64,000 nt of DNA from Actinopolyspora biskrensis (GTDB lineage Bacteria; Actinomycetota; Actinomycetes; Mycobacteriales; Pseudonocardiaceae): assembly GCF_013408175.1 (NCBI RefSeq), contig NZ_JACBYW010000007.1, positions 62,001 to 126,000 of the forward strand. Reading direction: 5' to 3'. This document shows positions 27,858 to 37,476 of the stretch, in pieces. The notes beneath the pieces are model-generated. The model worked only from the letters and a program-made list of their open reading frames with translations, made no database searches and had not been told where the DNA came from. How positions within the stretch are numbered: the first letter of the stretch is position 1; each line of letters opens with the position of its first letter. Made by a program: the position numbers and the translations under genes.

Positions 27858-29218
27858 AGGTTCAGCCTCCTGGCCAAATCGGAACGGAAGATTCCTTGGG
27901 GGTCGACCGCGGCGCGCGTCTTGCGCCACTCGTCGATGCGCGGGTACATGCGTTCGATCATCTCGGGCGTGGTGCGGGACTCCTTGGCGAAGTAGAGGCG
28001 CCCACCCGCCTCGAGCACCGTTTCGTCCAGCTCACGGCACAGGCGTTCCAGGCCGGGACTGATGGGGATGTCGACGGTGAGGGTCCACCCCTTGCTCGGG
28101 AAGGAAAGCGGAGCCGCGTTCCCCTCGCCGAACGTCTTCAACACGTTGAGGAAGGAGGCGTGCCCGGACGCGCTGATTTTGTCGATCGAACGGCGGAAAG
28201 CCTGTTCCTGCCCGAACGGAACCATGAACTGGTACTGGAGGAAGCCGGCCGATCCGTACACCCGGTTCCACTCGCCGACCAGATCGAGTGGGTGGAAGAA
28301 CTGCGTGATGTTCTGTACGGAGCCGTACTTCGTGGGGGCCTTGCGGTACCAGACCTCGTTGAAAGCCGTGATCGTGTACTTGTTGACCAGGCCGTTCGGG
28401 AAAACGGGGGGTGCCGTCATGAGCTGCGGCGCGTCGAAGCCGAGCGGGTTCTTCCGCAGTTTCTTCGGGAGGTCCTCGAGAGTGGCCGAATTTCCCCTGG
28501 TGAGTAGCGCGCGCCCCATGTTCTCGCCGCGAGCCAGCGAGTCGAACCAGGCCACCGAGTACGTGTAGTTGTCGTCCGAACCGTCGGTGAAGTGTTCGAG
28601 CAGCTCGTCCAGATTCCTGGTCCGGATGTTGTCCACCACGAAGTAGGCGGTCTCGACCCGCTTGAGGCGAACGCGCGCTCTGAGGACGATCCCGGTCAGC
28701 CCCATACCGCCGACCGTGGCCCAGAAGAGCTCCGCCGAATCCCCCTCCGGGGTGAGCGTGCGCACTTCGCCGTCCGCGGTGAGCAGTTCGAGCGAGAGCA
28801 CGTGGCTGCCGAAGGAGCCCTGGGAGTGGTGGTTCTTGCCGTGGATGTCCGAGCCGATGGCCCCGCCGACCGTGACCTGCCGGGTGCCCGGCAGCACCGG
28901 AACCCACAGGCCGTGCGGCAACAGTCTCCGCATCAGCGTGTCCAGGGACACGCCCGCGTCGACGTCGACGATCGCTTCGTCGACGTCGATGGAGTGGATC
29001 CGGTTCAGCGCGGTCATGTCGATGACGGTTCCGCCCGCGTTCTGCGCCGGGTCGCCGTAACTGCGGCCGAGCCCTCTGGCGATCACCCCGCGGTCGCCTG
29101 CCGCGCGCACTGCGCGGGCGATGGTCTCGACGTCCGGCGTGCTGACCACTTCGGCCATGGTCGGGGCGGTGCGGCCCCAGCCCGTCAGCATCTTGTGCTC
29201 GTCCTTAACCGATCCCAC
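27854..29218 (-). CDS. dprE1: Decaprenylphosphoryl-beta-D-ribose 2-oxidase (DprE1)
   Basis: 454-residue FAD oxidoreductase. [39 protein letters not shown] and [15 protein letters not shown] form the FAD domain. [20 protein letters not shown] and GEWNRVYG belong to the substrate domain. It oxidises the ribose 2-hydroxyl before DprE2 reduction. At the position of the cysteine targeted by benzothiazinones (Cys387 in M. tuberculosis, within GWNICVD as I recall) this protein has Thr (GWTLTVD; codon 28076-28078). GTG at 29218 is preferred because TAGACT lies 7 nt upstream; an ATG at 29191 is the alternative. Confidence 0.95.
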   Translation of the reverse strand: MGSVKDEHKMLTGWGRTAPTMAEVVSTPDVETIARAVRAAGDRGVIARGLGRSYGDPAQNAGGTVIDMTALNRIHSIDVDEAIVDVDAGVSLDTLMRRLLPHGLWVPVLPGTRQVTVGGAIGSDIHGKNHHSQGSFGSHVLSLELLTADGEVRTLTPEGDSAELFWATVGGMGLTGIVLRARVRLKRVETAYFVVDNIRTRNLDELLEHFTDGSDDNYTYSVAWFDSLARGENMGRALLTRGNSATLEDLPKKLRKNPLGFDAPQLMTAPPVFPNGLVNKYTITAFNEVWYRKAPTKYGSVQNITQFFHPLDLVGEWNRVYGSAGFLQYQFMVPFGQEQAFRRSIDKISASGHASFLNVLKTFGEGNAAPLSFPSKGWTLTVDIPISPGLERLCRELDETVLEAGGRLYFAKESRTTPEMIERMYPRIDEWRKTRAAVDPQGIFRSDLARRLNL

Positions 29219-29225
29219 TGGAGGG

Positions 29226-29231
29226 AGTCTA
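29226..29231 (-). promoter_or_regulatory. Putative -10 box of dprE1-dprE2, leaderless geometry
   Basis: On the minus strand TAGACT ends 7 nt before the GTG of dprE1, and the 7-nt spacer has no purine-rich site. Confidence 0.45.
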
Positions 29232-29401
29232 TCGGCGTTGCGTGGCATCGACCCGCCGGGTGAACCCGTGTCGGTTCGGATCCTGCGGAGGGCGGCTACA
29301 CTCGCCCCCTGAAGCCAGGGGGAAGCAGGTGTCGTGGCCGAGCCGAGTTCTCGCCCGTCCCGGATCCCGCGCGATGTCGTCGCAACAGCTGAGGTGAACG
29401 A

Positions 29402-29851
29402 GTGGCCGTGGCCGAGAGCACCGCCGAACCCGAGGTAAAAAAGCTGGGGCTGCTCAACCAACTGATCCGTTTCGGACTCATCGGCGGCGTCTGTGCGTTG
29501 CTGGACTACGGCTCGTACATGACGCTGCTGGCCCTGGAGGTCCCGAACTGGCTGGCCCGCTCGCTGGCGTTCGCGCTGGGAACCACGACCTCCTACGTCG
29601 CGAACCGAAGACTCACCTTCACGGGCGCCAGCACCGGTAACACCAAGGCCAAGGCCGGAGCCTTCGTGCTGGTCTACCTGGTGACCTTCCTGGTCAACAT
29701 CGGTACCAACCAGCTGCTGTTCCTCACGCTCCCCCCGTTCGACTTCGACTACGGGGCACAGCTGCGGTGGTCGCTGTGCTGGGTCGTCGGCCAGGGACTC
29801 GGAACCGGAATCAATTTCGTACTGCTGCGCTGGGTGGTCTTCCGGGAGTAG
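29402..29851 (+). CDS. GtrA-family membrane protein
   Basis: 149 residues with four predicted transmembrane helices. [22 protein letters not shown] and [20 protein letters not shown] are the GtrA signatures, followed by [17 protein letters not shown]. GtrA proteins help move polyprenyl-linked sugars across the membrane. The mycobacterial homologue next to dprE1 has been proposed to recruit or move decaprenyl-phospho-arabinose or an AftA-type partner, so a role in arabinan assembly is likely. The GTG start has GAGGT 6 nt upstream. It is divergent from dprE1 and convergent with the second Emb gene. Confidence 0.88.
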   Translation: MAVAESTAEPEVKKLGLLNQLIRFGLIGGVCALLDYGSYMTLLALEVPNWLARSLAFALGTTTSYVANRRLTFTGASTGNTKAKAGAFVLVYLVTFLVNIGTNQLLFLTLPPFDFDYGAQLRWSLCWVVGQGLGTGINFVLLRWVVFRE

Positions 29852-30021
29852 CGCTCCGCCGCCCCCGCTCGTTCGCAGCCCTGTCCCGTTCGCAGCCCAG
29901 TGCACAGCCGTGCACCGTTCCGGCTGCCCCGGCGGCCGGGGACCCACCCGGCGAGCTGGCGCGCTCCCGGGCGGGTGACCCGGTGCGAACGGCCGGAACG
30001 CCGTCCCACCGAGCCGCGATT

Positions 30022-30052
30022 CCGGCCCCGGCAGGCTGCTCGCCGGGGCCGG
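30022..30052. terminator. Bidirectional hairpin between gtrA and emb copy 2
   Basis: CCGGCCCCGGC (30022-30032) pairs perfectly with GCCGGGGCCGG (30042-30052) across 9 nt. It is between two convergent 3' ends. Confidence 0.65.
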
Positions 30053-30066
30053 ACCGCGGGGCGCGC

Positions 30067-33000
30067 TCAGTTGGCCCCGCGCTGGTTGTCGGACCCGTCC
30101 ATGAAGCCGATGTCGTCACCGCCCGAACCGCCGCGCTGCGAGGTGTCGTTGCGGTCGTCGGAACTCGGCACGTCACCGGGCAGCTGAACCTGCCTGCTCA
30201 ACGGTCCCGGGGTCCAGGTGCCCCAGTGCGTCTCGTGCTCGATGTGCATCGCCGCCTGCGCGGGCAACGCCTCGGGCGCGTACGGGTCGACCGCGTAGAG
30301 CGTGCCCCAGTCCCGGTGGATGTTGCCCCGCAGGTACGTCGGCAACTCCCGCATGCTGGTGGTCAGGCTCATCCAGCCGAACGGACCACCCGCGTCGGGG
30401 GAGGACCAGCTCTGCCCGACCGAGTTCAGCGCACCGCCGGCCGCGACCCGGAAGCGCGGCACCTCGGCGATCCCGTGGCTGATCTCGGGAAGCCGCAGGC
30501 AGGGGTGCTGGAACGCGGCCGTCCACTCCACGAACGTGGGAGTGTCGCCGATGAACTGGGTCATGTTCGTCAGCTGGGGCGCCCGTGGCCCGCTCACGGC
30601 CAGCCAGCCGTCCTCGCCGAGGGTCTGATCGATCGCGACCACGCGTGCCTGCTCGGCCCCTTCGGCCTTGGCGTCGACGCTGATCCGCGCGTCCCGCCAC
30701 TTCTGGATGGGGCTGGCGAAGACGGGCCTGCGGTCCATCACCTTGAAGCCCTCGTCGGTCTGCTTGCCGAACTCGACGAACAGGCTGTTGGCCCCGGTCA
30801 CGCTGCCCGCGAGCGCCAGCACGATCGGGACTTCGCCGTTGCGGGCGCGCTCGGGCAGGTCGTACCACTGGGTGCGCAGCTCGCCGGTGCCCATGTGGCG
30901 CTCGTCGTAGCTGCCCCAGACCGGGGCGTTCTCGGTGCCGAGTCCGTACGGCGGCTGCCAGTCGGTGTCGGACTGGCCGTTGCCCTCCTCGGGAGGAACC
31001 CCGTTGTGCCGGTACCCCTCCATCTTCGCGCCGAGGTACTCCCGCGGCGTCTCCTTCTCGGAGAGCCGGTCGGGAACCTCCGTGTCCGGCTCGGGGTTGC
31101 TCGGTTGGTTCTCGGAGACCGACAGCATGCCCGCGAGCGGGTCCTTCTCCACGTAGATGTAGTCCGAGAGCCCGCAGCTCTTGCCGGCCAGCTGCCGGAC
31201 CGAGTCCCAGCTGAGGCTGTAGCTGCCCCACTGCTCCTGGACGACCTTTCCGAAGGTGGCGACCTCGCCGAGTACCAGTAAGGCGCAGATCACCGAGAGC
31301 GGAGCGGTCCCCAGCCGCAACGCCCGGCTGCGGCCCTCGAGCCCGGTCCGGCCGTTGCGGTCGAGCTTGGGCGGGGTGATCACGTGCGGACGGTGCTCGT
31401 CGATGCGCAGGTGCTCGATGAACGTGACCACGAGAGCTATCCCCGCGATCACCAGCAGCACGGTGCTGGCCTCGTACCCCGCCAGCGAGGGCGGCTTGTC
31501 GTACCAGGGAACGCCCCAGCCGGAGACGTACCACCAGGCGTTCGGGCCGGTGGCCGCGAACGCGCAGATCAGCATCAGCCCCGCGAAGAAGGCGGCGCGG
31601 TTGCGCCGGGAGCGCAGCACGGTGCTGCTCGTCGCCAGCGCGGTGAGCGCGGCGAGCGCACCACCCACGGCCGCGAACACGCCGAAGTGGTGCGTCCACT
31701 TCGTCGGGGTGAGCATGAGCACGAAGAACGACAGCGCCGTGAGCCCGAGCAGCCTGCGGCTCGGCCCCAGCGCGGCACCGCGGATCCGGCCCCGCCGCAG
31801 CAGGACCACGACGCAGGTGATCAGGCACAGGATCACGAGCATCACGGGGAAGCGCCTGGTCAGCGACCCGTCGGCCGACTGGCTGAACAGCAGCGAGTAG
31901 CGGCTCAGCTCCTGGTACCAGCTCAGGCTCGGGCCGATGTCACCGCGCAGCTGCGTCGACTCGAGCACCGACTGCCAGGTCTGGTCCCAGTAGACGATGT
32001 TGAGGATGAGGAAGCCGCAGGCCGAGATCGGTGCGAGCACCGGCGCCCAGCCGAACTCCCGGATCCGCTGGCTCAGCAACCGCAGCAGCGGCTTCAGCGC
32101 GACGACGTAGGGCAGCACGGCGATCAGCCCGTGCGGGTTGGCGCCGAGGGCCAGGGCGGCGCCGAACAGCCCCACAGCGGCGGGCAGCAGCCGTCGCGTG
32201 GCCACGGCGCGCTCGACGGAGGCCAGGGCCAGCAGCGAGAACAACACGACGACCGGTTCCGGCCGCAGCCCGTTGTTGTAGGGCAGCCAGAAGGCGAGGA
32301 ACACGGCGGCGGCCGCCCAGCCCGCGGCCCGGCTGCGCCGCACCTGCTGGCCGAGGCGGGGGAGCACCTCGCGGCTGATCAGCAGCCAGCTGACGATCCC
32401 CATGAGCAGGGCGGGCAGCCGCACCCACGGTGTCGCGGTGGAGATCTGCACCCACTGGGAGTAGAGCTCGTAGAACCAGCCGAACGGGGACTCGGGGGCC
32501 CCGAACCAGCGGTAGTAGTTGCTGATGTAGCCCGCGCTGTCCCTGGATCTGGCTATCGAGAGGATGTAGCCGTCGTCCGAGGTCATCGCCCCGAACAGCC
32601 ACCAGATCACCAGGGCGGAGAACACCGAGACGTCCCGCCAGGTCGGTTTCCACCAGCCACTGGGCACCAGGCGCGGCGCTTTGCGTCCGGCGCGCGCGTC
32701 GAACTTGCGCAGCACGATGACGCAGCCGATGAAGCACAGCACCGCGAGACCGATGACCGTGAGCTTGAGCGCCGTGATGGTCGTGGACCAGCGGGTGTCG
32801 ACCTGCGCCTGGAAGGAGACCCCGTCCATCGGGTCCTGCTGGTCGTCCAGCTGCGAGAAGATCCCCGTCAGCTGGGGCCTGCGGTCCTGGTCGTGCACGC
32901 TGGCCAGCGTCTGGTCCCCGACCTTGGCCACCGTCCGGGAGGCGTCGGACCTGACCGAGATGGTGCATTCCCCACCGCTGGGCAGTGAGGCCGTACCGAG

Positions 33001-33432
33001 CTGGCGCCCCTTGGACAGCAGGGTCAGCGTCCCGTCCTCGACCCGCAGCACCATTCCCGTCAGGTTGCTGTACTCGGAGGAGGGGGGGTTGGTGCTGAGC
33101 AGCGTCGCCGCCCCGTCGGTCCTGTCGTCCAGGCTCCGCGCGGAGGCGCACGACGCGGTGAAGTTCAGGTCCACCGGTGAGTAGATCACCAGTGGGGCCG
33201 ACACCGATTCGGTTCCCTGCGCCGTTGGCCACCGCAGACTCGTTATGTCGTGCTGCACGGGCAGAAACGGGACCGACAACGACAGTATGGTGCCGGCTAT
33301 TCCCAGCACGGCGGCGACGATTCGGAGACGTTTCGACGCTCTGGTGTGCGAAGGTTCCTCACGGCCACCGTTTTTGTCGGGATTGCCCCCCGGATCTGGC
33401 CGCTCGCCTTCTTCCCGCCCGACGTTAAGCAC
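30067..33432 (-). CDS. Arabinosyltransferase of the EmbA/B/C family (copy 2)
   Basis: 1121 residues: a Gly/Glu/Arg-rich cytosolic N-terminus, a first transmembrane helix (about 35-57), a periplasmic domain (about 60-220), a GT-C membrane core and a C-terminal carbohydrate-binding region. The catalytic loop is [15 protein letters not shown], and [20 protein letters not shown] is close to the EmbB/EmbC consensus. The place of EmbB Met306 (DDGYILGM in M. tuberculosis, recalled) is Ile here (codon 32554-32556), a classical ethambutol-resistance substitution. The GTG start is leaderless-like. It presumably extends or branches arabinan together with copy 1. Confidence 0.93.
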   Translation of the reverse strand: MLNVGREEGERPDPGGNPDKNGGREEPSHTRASKRLRIVAAVLGIAGTILSLSVPFLPVQHDITSLRWPTAQGTESVSAPLVIYSPVDLNFTASCASARSLDDRTDGAATLLSTNPPSSEYSNLTGMVLRVEDGTLTLLSKGRQLGTASLPSGGECTISVRSDASRTVAKVGDQTLASVHDQDRRPQLTGIFSQLDDQQDPMDGVSFQAQVDTRWSTTITALKLTVIGLAVLCFIGCVIVLRKFDARAGRKAPRLVPSGWWKPTWRDVSVFSALVIWWLFGAMTSDDGYILSIARSRDSAGYISNYYRWFGAPESPFGWFYELYSQWVQISTATPWVRLPALLMGIVSWLLISREVLPRLGQQVRRSRAAGWAAAAVFLAFWLPYNNGLRPEPVVVLFSLLALASVERAVATRRLLPAAVGLFGAALALGANPHGLIAVLPYVVALKPLLRLLSQRIREFGWAPVLAPISACGFLILNIVYWDQTWQSVLESTQLRGDIGPSLSWYQELSRYSLLFSQSADGSLTRRFPVMLVILCLITCVVVLLRRGRIRGAALGPSRRLLGLTALSFFVLMLTPTKWTHHFGVFAAVGGALAALTALATSSTVLRSRRNRAAFFAGLMLICAFAATGPNAWWYVSGWGVPWYDKPPSLAGYEASTVLLVIAGIALVVTFIEHLRIDEHRPHVITPPKLDRNGRTGLEGRSRALRLGTAPLSVICALLVLGEVATFGKVVQEQWGSYSLSWDSVRQLAGKSCGLSDYIYVEKDPLAGMLSVSENQPSNPEPDTEVPDRLSEKETPREYLGAKMEGYRHNGVPPEEGNGQSDTDWQPPYGLGTENAPVWGSYDERHMGTGELRTQWYDLPERARNGEVPIVLALAGSVTGANSLFVEFGKQTDEGFKVMDRRPVFASPIQKWRDARISVDAKAEGAEQARVVAIDQTLGEDGWLAVSGPRAPQLTNMTQFIGDTPTFVEWTAAFQHPCLRLPEISHGIAEVPRFRVAAGGALNSVGQSWSSPDAGGPFGWMSLTTSMRELPTYLRGNIHRDWGTLYAVDPYAPEALPAQAAMHIEHETHWGTWTPGPLSRQVQLPGDVPSSDDRNDTSQRGGSGGDDIGFMDGSDNQRGAN

Positions 33433-33438
33433 GTGTGG

Positions 33439-33444
33439 AGAATA
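33439..33444 (-). promoter_or_regulatory. Putative -10 box of emb copy 2, leaderless geometry
   Basis: On the minus strand TATTCT ends 6 nt before the GTG start. Confidence 0.45.
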
Positions 33445-33599
33445 GTAGCCGCTTCGGTGGGACTGATCCTCGGTACCACCGGGCTGTGGATCCGGACACG
33501 TTCCGTTGAGGGGTGAGCCGGAATTCCGGCGCCGCGAACGGCGCGAAAACGGGAGAATCGTCCTTGAGGTCCGATTCGTCGATCAGCGTGGAGTCCCGC

Positions 33600-33735
33600 G
33601 CGGAGCCGACCGGTGCTCCGCGGTCGAGCTGTTGGCCGGTTCGGGGCCCTTCTTCCGGCGCTCCCGGCGCCGAAACACGCCACACCGGCCGTCCTCGGGC
33701 CCGCCCGGGACTCTTCGTCGCTTCCGTGCGCGGCT
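33600..33735. repeat. Possible degenerate copy of the mosaic repeat (hairpin module)
   Basis: In the 302-nt gap between emb copy 2 and glfT1, GGCGCTCCCGGCGCCGAAACACGCC resembles in part the hairpin module near 3786 and the stretch at 48930-48950 (shared core GGCGCCGA-ACACGCC). It is weak; nothing else is recognised in the gap. Confidence 0.3.
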
Positions 33736-34664
33736 CACCGCCGGAAGAAGCGCTCCCGGCGGCCCAGCCGGAGCAGCCGCAACCATTCGAGGAAGGTTCG
33801 CGGGCTTCTGCGCTGTCCCACGAAGTAGAGTCCGAACCGGATCACCTCGAGAGCTCCGATCCTGCGCATCCCCGGCTGGGCGAGCAGGTAGCCGCGGTTG
33901 CGGTAGGTGTAGTAGCGCTTGGTGGCGTCCTCGGGGTCCTGGGCGTGGAACCTCCCACCGAGCATCGGCTTGAACTCCGCGGAGCCGTTCGGGTGCAGAA
34001 AACGCGTGCGCAGTGTCGTTCCGAACGGGAGCCCGGAACGCACGAGCCTGCGGTGCACCTCCACCTCGTCACCGCGGAAGAAGAGCCGGTAGTCCGGGAC
34101 CCCGACCACGTCCAGCGTCGCGGCGCGGAACAGCGCCCCGTTGAACAGCGAGGCGATCCCGCCGAGGAACTCCTCGTCGGACCCGCCGTCGCGCAGCTGC
34201 TCGGGGTGACGTTTCCAGGTCAGACCGCGCCGCAGCGGGAAGGCGAGCGTGTCCGGACGCTCGATGTCGACCACGACCGGCGAGACCGCGGCCAGCCCGC
34301 GGGTCTCCGCCTCGTCCAGCAGGATCCGCAGCGCGTGGTCGTCGGCGGGCCTGCCGTCGTCGTCGCCGAGCCAGACCCATTCGGCGCCCAGGGCCAGCGC
34401 GTGCAGCATCCCCAGGGCGAACCCGCCCGCTCCGCCGAGGTTGCGGCTGGAGGGGAGGTAGGTGGACGGGATCGGGCACTCGTCCACCACCGCGGAAGCG
34501 GGCTGCTCCGGGCCGTTGTCCACCACGACCAGGTGGTCGGGTAGGCGGGTCTGGTTCGCGATGACCTTCAGCGACTCGGCCAGCTGTTCCGCGCGGTTCC
34601 TGGTGACGATCACCGTCACCACCGCTCCGGGGGGCAGCCGCGCGGGTTGTTCGGATGCCGTCAT
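33735..34664 (-). CDS. glfT1: Galactofuranosyltransferase GlfT1
   Basis: 309-residue GT2 enzyme. VTVIVTRNRAEQLAESL opens the GT-A fold, NLGGAGGFALGM is the nucleotide region, WLGDDDGRP the metal-binding DDD, and FRGDEVEVHRRL the acceptor segment. It adds the first galactofuranose residues to the decaprenyl-diphospho-GlcNAc-rhamnose primer. The ATG overlaps the stop of the ABC ATPase gene by one base (TGATG), so it is translationally coupled. Synteny with the mycobacterial glfT1 and galactan exporter genes supports the name over other GT2 roles. Confidence 0.9.
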   Translation of the reverse strand: MTASEQPARLPPGAVVTVIVTRNRAEQLAESLKVIANQTRLPDHLVVVDNGPEQPASAVVDECPIPSTYLPSSRNLGGAGGFALGMLHALALGAEWVWLGDDDGRPADDHALRILLDEAETRGLAAVSPVVVDIERPDTLAFPLRRGLTWKRHPEQLRDGGSDEEFLGGIASLFNGALFRAATLDVVGVPDYRLFFRGDEVEVHRRLVRSGLPFGTTLRTRFLHPNGSAEFKPMLGGRFHAQDPEDATKRYYTYRNRGYLLAQPGMRRIGALEVIRFGLYFVGQRRSPRTFLEWLRLLRLGRRERFFRR

Positions 34665-35491
34665 CAGCCCTCGTTGCTCCCGATGGTGGCGGTCGGGTCG
34701 GATTCGTCGTCCTGCATCCGCGCCAGCGCGCGCGGGCTGAGGTTCTCGAAGGGGTCCTTGCCCTTGTAGTGCGTCAGCACCTCGCGCAGCGGCCCCTGCT
34801 CCTTGATCTGGCCCTTCTCCATCCAGACGGCGGAACTGCACAGCTCGGCGAGGAACTCGTCGGAGTGCGAGGCGAACACCAGCATCCCGGAGCGCTTGAC
34901 CAGTTCGTTGAGCCTGCTCTTGGCCTTCTCGAGGAACTCGGCGTCGACCGCCCCGATCCCTTCGTCGAGCAGCAGGATCTCGGGGTCGATCGAGGTGACC
35001 ACGCCGAGCGCCAGCCGCACCCGCATGCCGGTGGAGTAGGTGCGCAGCGGCATCTCCAGATAACGCCCGAGGTCGGAGAAGTCGGCGATGTCGTCGATGC
35101 GCTTTTCCATCTGCCTGCGGGTCATGCCGAGGAAGAGGCCGCGGATGATGATGTTCTCGCGCCCGGATATCTCCGGGTCCATCCCCACGCCGAGGTCGAA
35201 CACCGGGGCGACCTTGCCCTCGATGCGCGCGCTGCCCCTGGTCGGCTCGTAGATGCCCGAGAGCACCCGCAGCAGGGTGGACTTGCCCGCGCCGTTGTGT
35301 CCGATGAGGGCGACGCGCTCTCCGTGGCGTATCGAGATGTTGATGTCGTGCAGAGCCTCGATGATCGGCACCTTGGCGTCGGTGCCGATCTGACCGCCGG
35401 TTTTGCCGAGTACCTTCTTCTTCAGCGAGCGCGACTTCGCGTCGAAGATCGGGAAGTCGACTGCTGCGTTCCACACATCGATGCTGACCAT
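34664..35491 (-). CDS. wzt: Galactan exporter ATPase (Wzt-like)
   Basis: 275 residues: Walker A GHNGAGKST, signature YSTGM in place of LSGGQ (usual for polysaccharide exporters), Walker B EILLLDEGIGAVD, and the switch His in FASHSDEF. There is no C-terminal carbohydrate-binding domain like that of long Wzt. It energises export of the lipid-linked galactan together with the permease 17 nt upstream, and its stop is fused to the glfT1 start. Substrate assignment rests on the neighbours. Confidence 0.92.
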   Translation of the reverse strand: MVSIDVWNAAVDFPIFDAKSRSLKKKVLGKTGGQIGTDAKVPIIEALHDINISIRHGERVALIGHNGAGKSTLLRVLSGIYEPTRGSARIEGKVAPVFDLGVGMDPEISGRENIIIRGLFLGMTRRQMEKRIDDIADFSDLGRYLEMPLRTYSTGMRVRLALGVVTSIDPEILLLDEGIGAVDAEFLEKAKSRLNELVKRSGMLVFASHSDEFLAELCSSAVWMEKGQIKEQGPLREVLTHYKGKDPFENLSPRALARMQDDESDPTATIGSNEG

Positions 35492-35508
35492 TTTTGGCTG
35501 GCTCCCGA

Positions 35509-36357
35509 TCAGATCCAGTAGGTGACGCGTGCCCGGTAGTTACGCAGAACGAGTAGTGCGAGTATCCATCCGACCACGGTAATACCGCCGACCACGATCC
35601 AATTGGTCAACACGATGTCCGAACCGAGCAGCGGGTCCCTGATGACCTCGATGTAGTGGTACAGCGGGTTGATCTTGGCCAGGCTCAGGCTGCCGCCGCG
35701 CTCTTCGAGGATCTCCGCGTTCCACACGATCGGGGTCATGAAGAAGATCAGCTGCATCAGGCTGCCGATCACCGGGGGGATGTCCCGGAAGCGGGTGCTG
35801 ATGATTCCGAACAGGGTGGCGACCCAGGCTCCGTTCGCGACCATCAACACGATCGCGGGTATCGCCAGGACCACGCTGAGGTTGATCGGCATCCGCATGA
35901 TGGCCAGCACGATGAAGTAGATGACCATGTTGTGGCCGAACAGCAGCGTCTGGCGCCAGGTCAGTCGCAGTATGTGCACGCTCAACGGTGCGGGCAGGTG
36001 CTTCATCAGACCTTCGTTCTGGATGAAGACCTCGGTGCCGTCCGTCAGGCACCCGGATATGAAGCCCCACACGATGAAGCCGACCGCCACGTAGGGCAGG
36101 TGTGTGGCGAGATCCTGTCCGAAAAGCTTCGCGTACAGAATACCGAGGGCGGTGACGGTCATGCCCATGCTGATGGTGATCCACAGCGGGCCTATCACCG
36201 AGCGCCGGTAGCGCTGCTTGATGTCCTGCCAGCCCAGGTGCGCCCAGAGCTGCCGCTGCTTGGTGCCCTCGGTAATGTCGTTGAACGCCTTGCGCCAGCT
36301 CCGGGAGGACACTTCCGGTGGCGCGGCGGGTCGGTCTACCGTGCTGCTCGCCTGCAC
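35509..36357 (-). CDS. wzm: Galactan exporter permease (Wzm-like)
   Basis: 282 residues of the ABC-2 polysaccharide exporter type. A cytosolic N-terminus includes LGWQDIKQRYRRSVIGPLW, the classic interface helix. Six hydrophobic segments follow, with LMQLIFFMTPIVW before the last two. The GTG at 36357 is chosen because it starts just before the conserved helix and TACTCT lies 7 nt upstream; longer frames reach into the next intergenic region. It forms an operon with the ATPase and glfT1. Confidence 0.9.
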   Translation of the reverse strand: MQASSTVDRPAAPPEVSSRSWRKAFNDITEGTKQRQLWAHLGWQDIKQRYRRSVIGPLWITISMGMTVTALGILYAKLFGQDLATHLPYVAVGFIVWGFISGCLTDGTEVFIQNEGLMKHLPAPLSVHILRLTWRQTLLFGHNMVIYFIVLAIMRMPINLSVVLAIPAIVLMVANGAWVATLFGIISTRFRDIPPVIGSLMQLIFFMTPIVWNAEILEERGGSLSLAKINPLYHYIEVIRDPLLGSDIVLTNWIVVGGITVVGWILALLVLRNYRARVTYWI

Positions 36358-36364
36358 ACTGTGC

Positions 36365-36370
36365 AGAGTA
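36365..36370 (-). promoter_or_regulatory. Putative -10 box of wzm-wzt-glfT1, leaderless geometry
   Basis: On the minus strand TACTCT ends exactly 7 nt before the GTG of wzm. Confidence 0.45.
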
Positions 36371-36508
36371 CCGATCGGGGTGTGTGTACTTGCCGCGGGA
36401 TTCGCCTCCGGTGACCACCCGCCCGATTCGTCCGAAAGAGTGAAACGGGTCGAGTGCGGTGCTCGCACCGCACAGGCTGCGTCCCGGCGGGGACTCGACC
36501 GAAAGGTC

Positions 36509-37090
36509 TCAGAGGTACTGCCCCGGCGAACCTCCGTACCCGGACTGGCCGGTGTCCTCCTCCTCACCCGCGGGCAGGGCTCCCTGCCGCATGTTCTCCA
36601 GCTGGGTCCGTGCGGCGAGCTGCTGGGCGTACAGGGCGGTCTGCAGGCCGTGGAAGAGCCCCTCCAGCCAGCCGACGAGCTGGGCCTGCGCGATGCGCAG
36701 TTCGGAGTCGGAGGGCGTCTCCTCCCCGGTGAAGGGCAGGGACAGCCGCTCCAGCTCCTCGATCAGCTCCGGGGCCAGCCCCTGCTCGAGCTCGCGCACG
36801 GAGGACCGGTGGATCTCCTTGAGCCTGTTGCGGCTGGCCTCGTCGAGCGGGGCCGAACGCACTTCCTCGAGCAGCTGCTTGATCATCGTCCCGATGCGCA
36901 TCACCTTGGTGGGCTGCTCGACGAGCTCACCGAGATCCTGATCACTGTTCGAGTGTTCGCCCGCGACCTCCGCGGCGGCCTCGGCGGTGGAGGACTCGTC
37001 TCCCGTGCGGGGGACCGCCCCGGCGCCGACCGGTGTGCTCTCGTCGCCGACCACGAACATCCGTCCGGGGTCGATGTCCTTGCCGTGCAT
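36509..37090 (-). CDS. bpa: Bacterial proteasome activator Bpa/PafE
   Basis: 193 residues. A disordered acidic N-terminus (about 1-50) precedes a helical bundle (about 55-165), including VMRIGTMIKQLLEEVRSAPLD and AQLVGWLEGLFHGLQTALYAQQ. The protein ends in GQYL, the terminal motif by which Bpa opens the 20S proteasome gate. In mycobacteria this ring-forming, ATP-independent activator feeds unfolded proteins to the proteasome and its gene lies beside the galactan exporter, as here. It predicts that the genome has 20S proteasome genes, which lie outside the window. ATG at 37090. Confidence 0.92.
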   Translation of the reverse strand: MHGKDIDPGRMFVVGDESTPVGAGAVPRTGDESSTAEAAAEVAGEHSNSDQDLGELVEQPTKVMRIGTMIKQLLEEVRSAPLDEASRNRLKEIHRSSVRELEQGLAPELIEELERLSLPFTGEETPSDSELRIAQAQLVGWLEGLFHGLQTALYAQQLAARTQLENMRQGALPAGEEEDTGQSGYGGSPGQYL

Positions 37091-37146
37091 CCCCCAATGG
37101 TGACCGGTCGGTCAGGCGCTGGTTTTCGGCGGTGCCGTGCGAGGGG

Positions 37147-37460
37147 CGGCGGGTCGGGTTGCGTGGATGGTTGCGTGGCGGAACCTCAGTCGGCGCCCGG
37201 CTGCGGGTGCCCCGACATCGGGTAGCGACTACACAACGTCGGGTCCGTCCTCGCCGGGCACTCGACTGAGAACCCGCGGCGGTGCCGACTGCCTGGGCTC
37301 AGAGCACCTGCGTCGAACGGGAGCCTCGCGTTGGGAGCTCCTGCCCGGGGCGGCGCAGCTGTGCCGCAGGGGAACCGGCCCGAGCCTCCATCCTGAGAAC
37401 TCTGTCGGGCCTCGCCGCAGCGAGAGCCCGCGAGAGGTTCCGCCAAGCGACCACCTACGA
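37147..37460 (+). repeat. Intergenic mosaic repeat, full module A plus inverted fragment
   Basis: 37147-37335 matches 6748-6905 nearly base for base (GCGCCCGGCTGCGGGTGCCC, CGGCGGTGCCGACTGCC, GGCTCAGAGCACCTGCGTCG). From about 37420 to 37460 a short inverted left-end piece (GAGAGGTTCCGCCAAGCGACC) follows. It fills the 386-nt gap between bpa and the quinone oxidoreductase. Confidence 0.75.
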
Positions 37461-37476
37461 CAACCGGGCGACTCTC

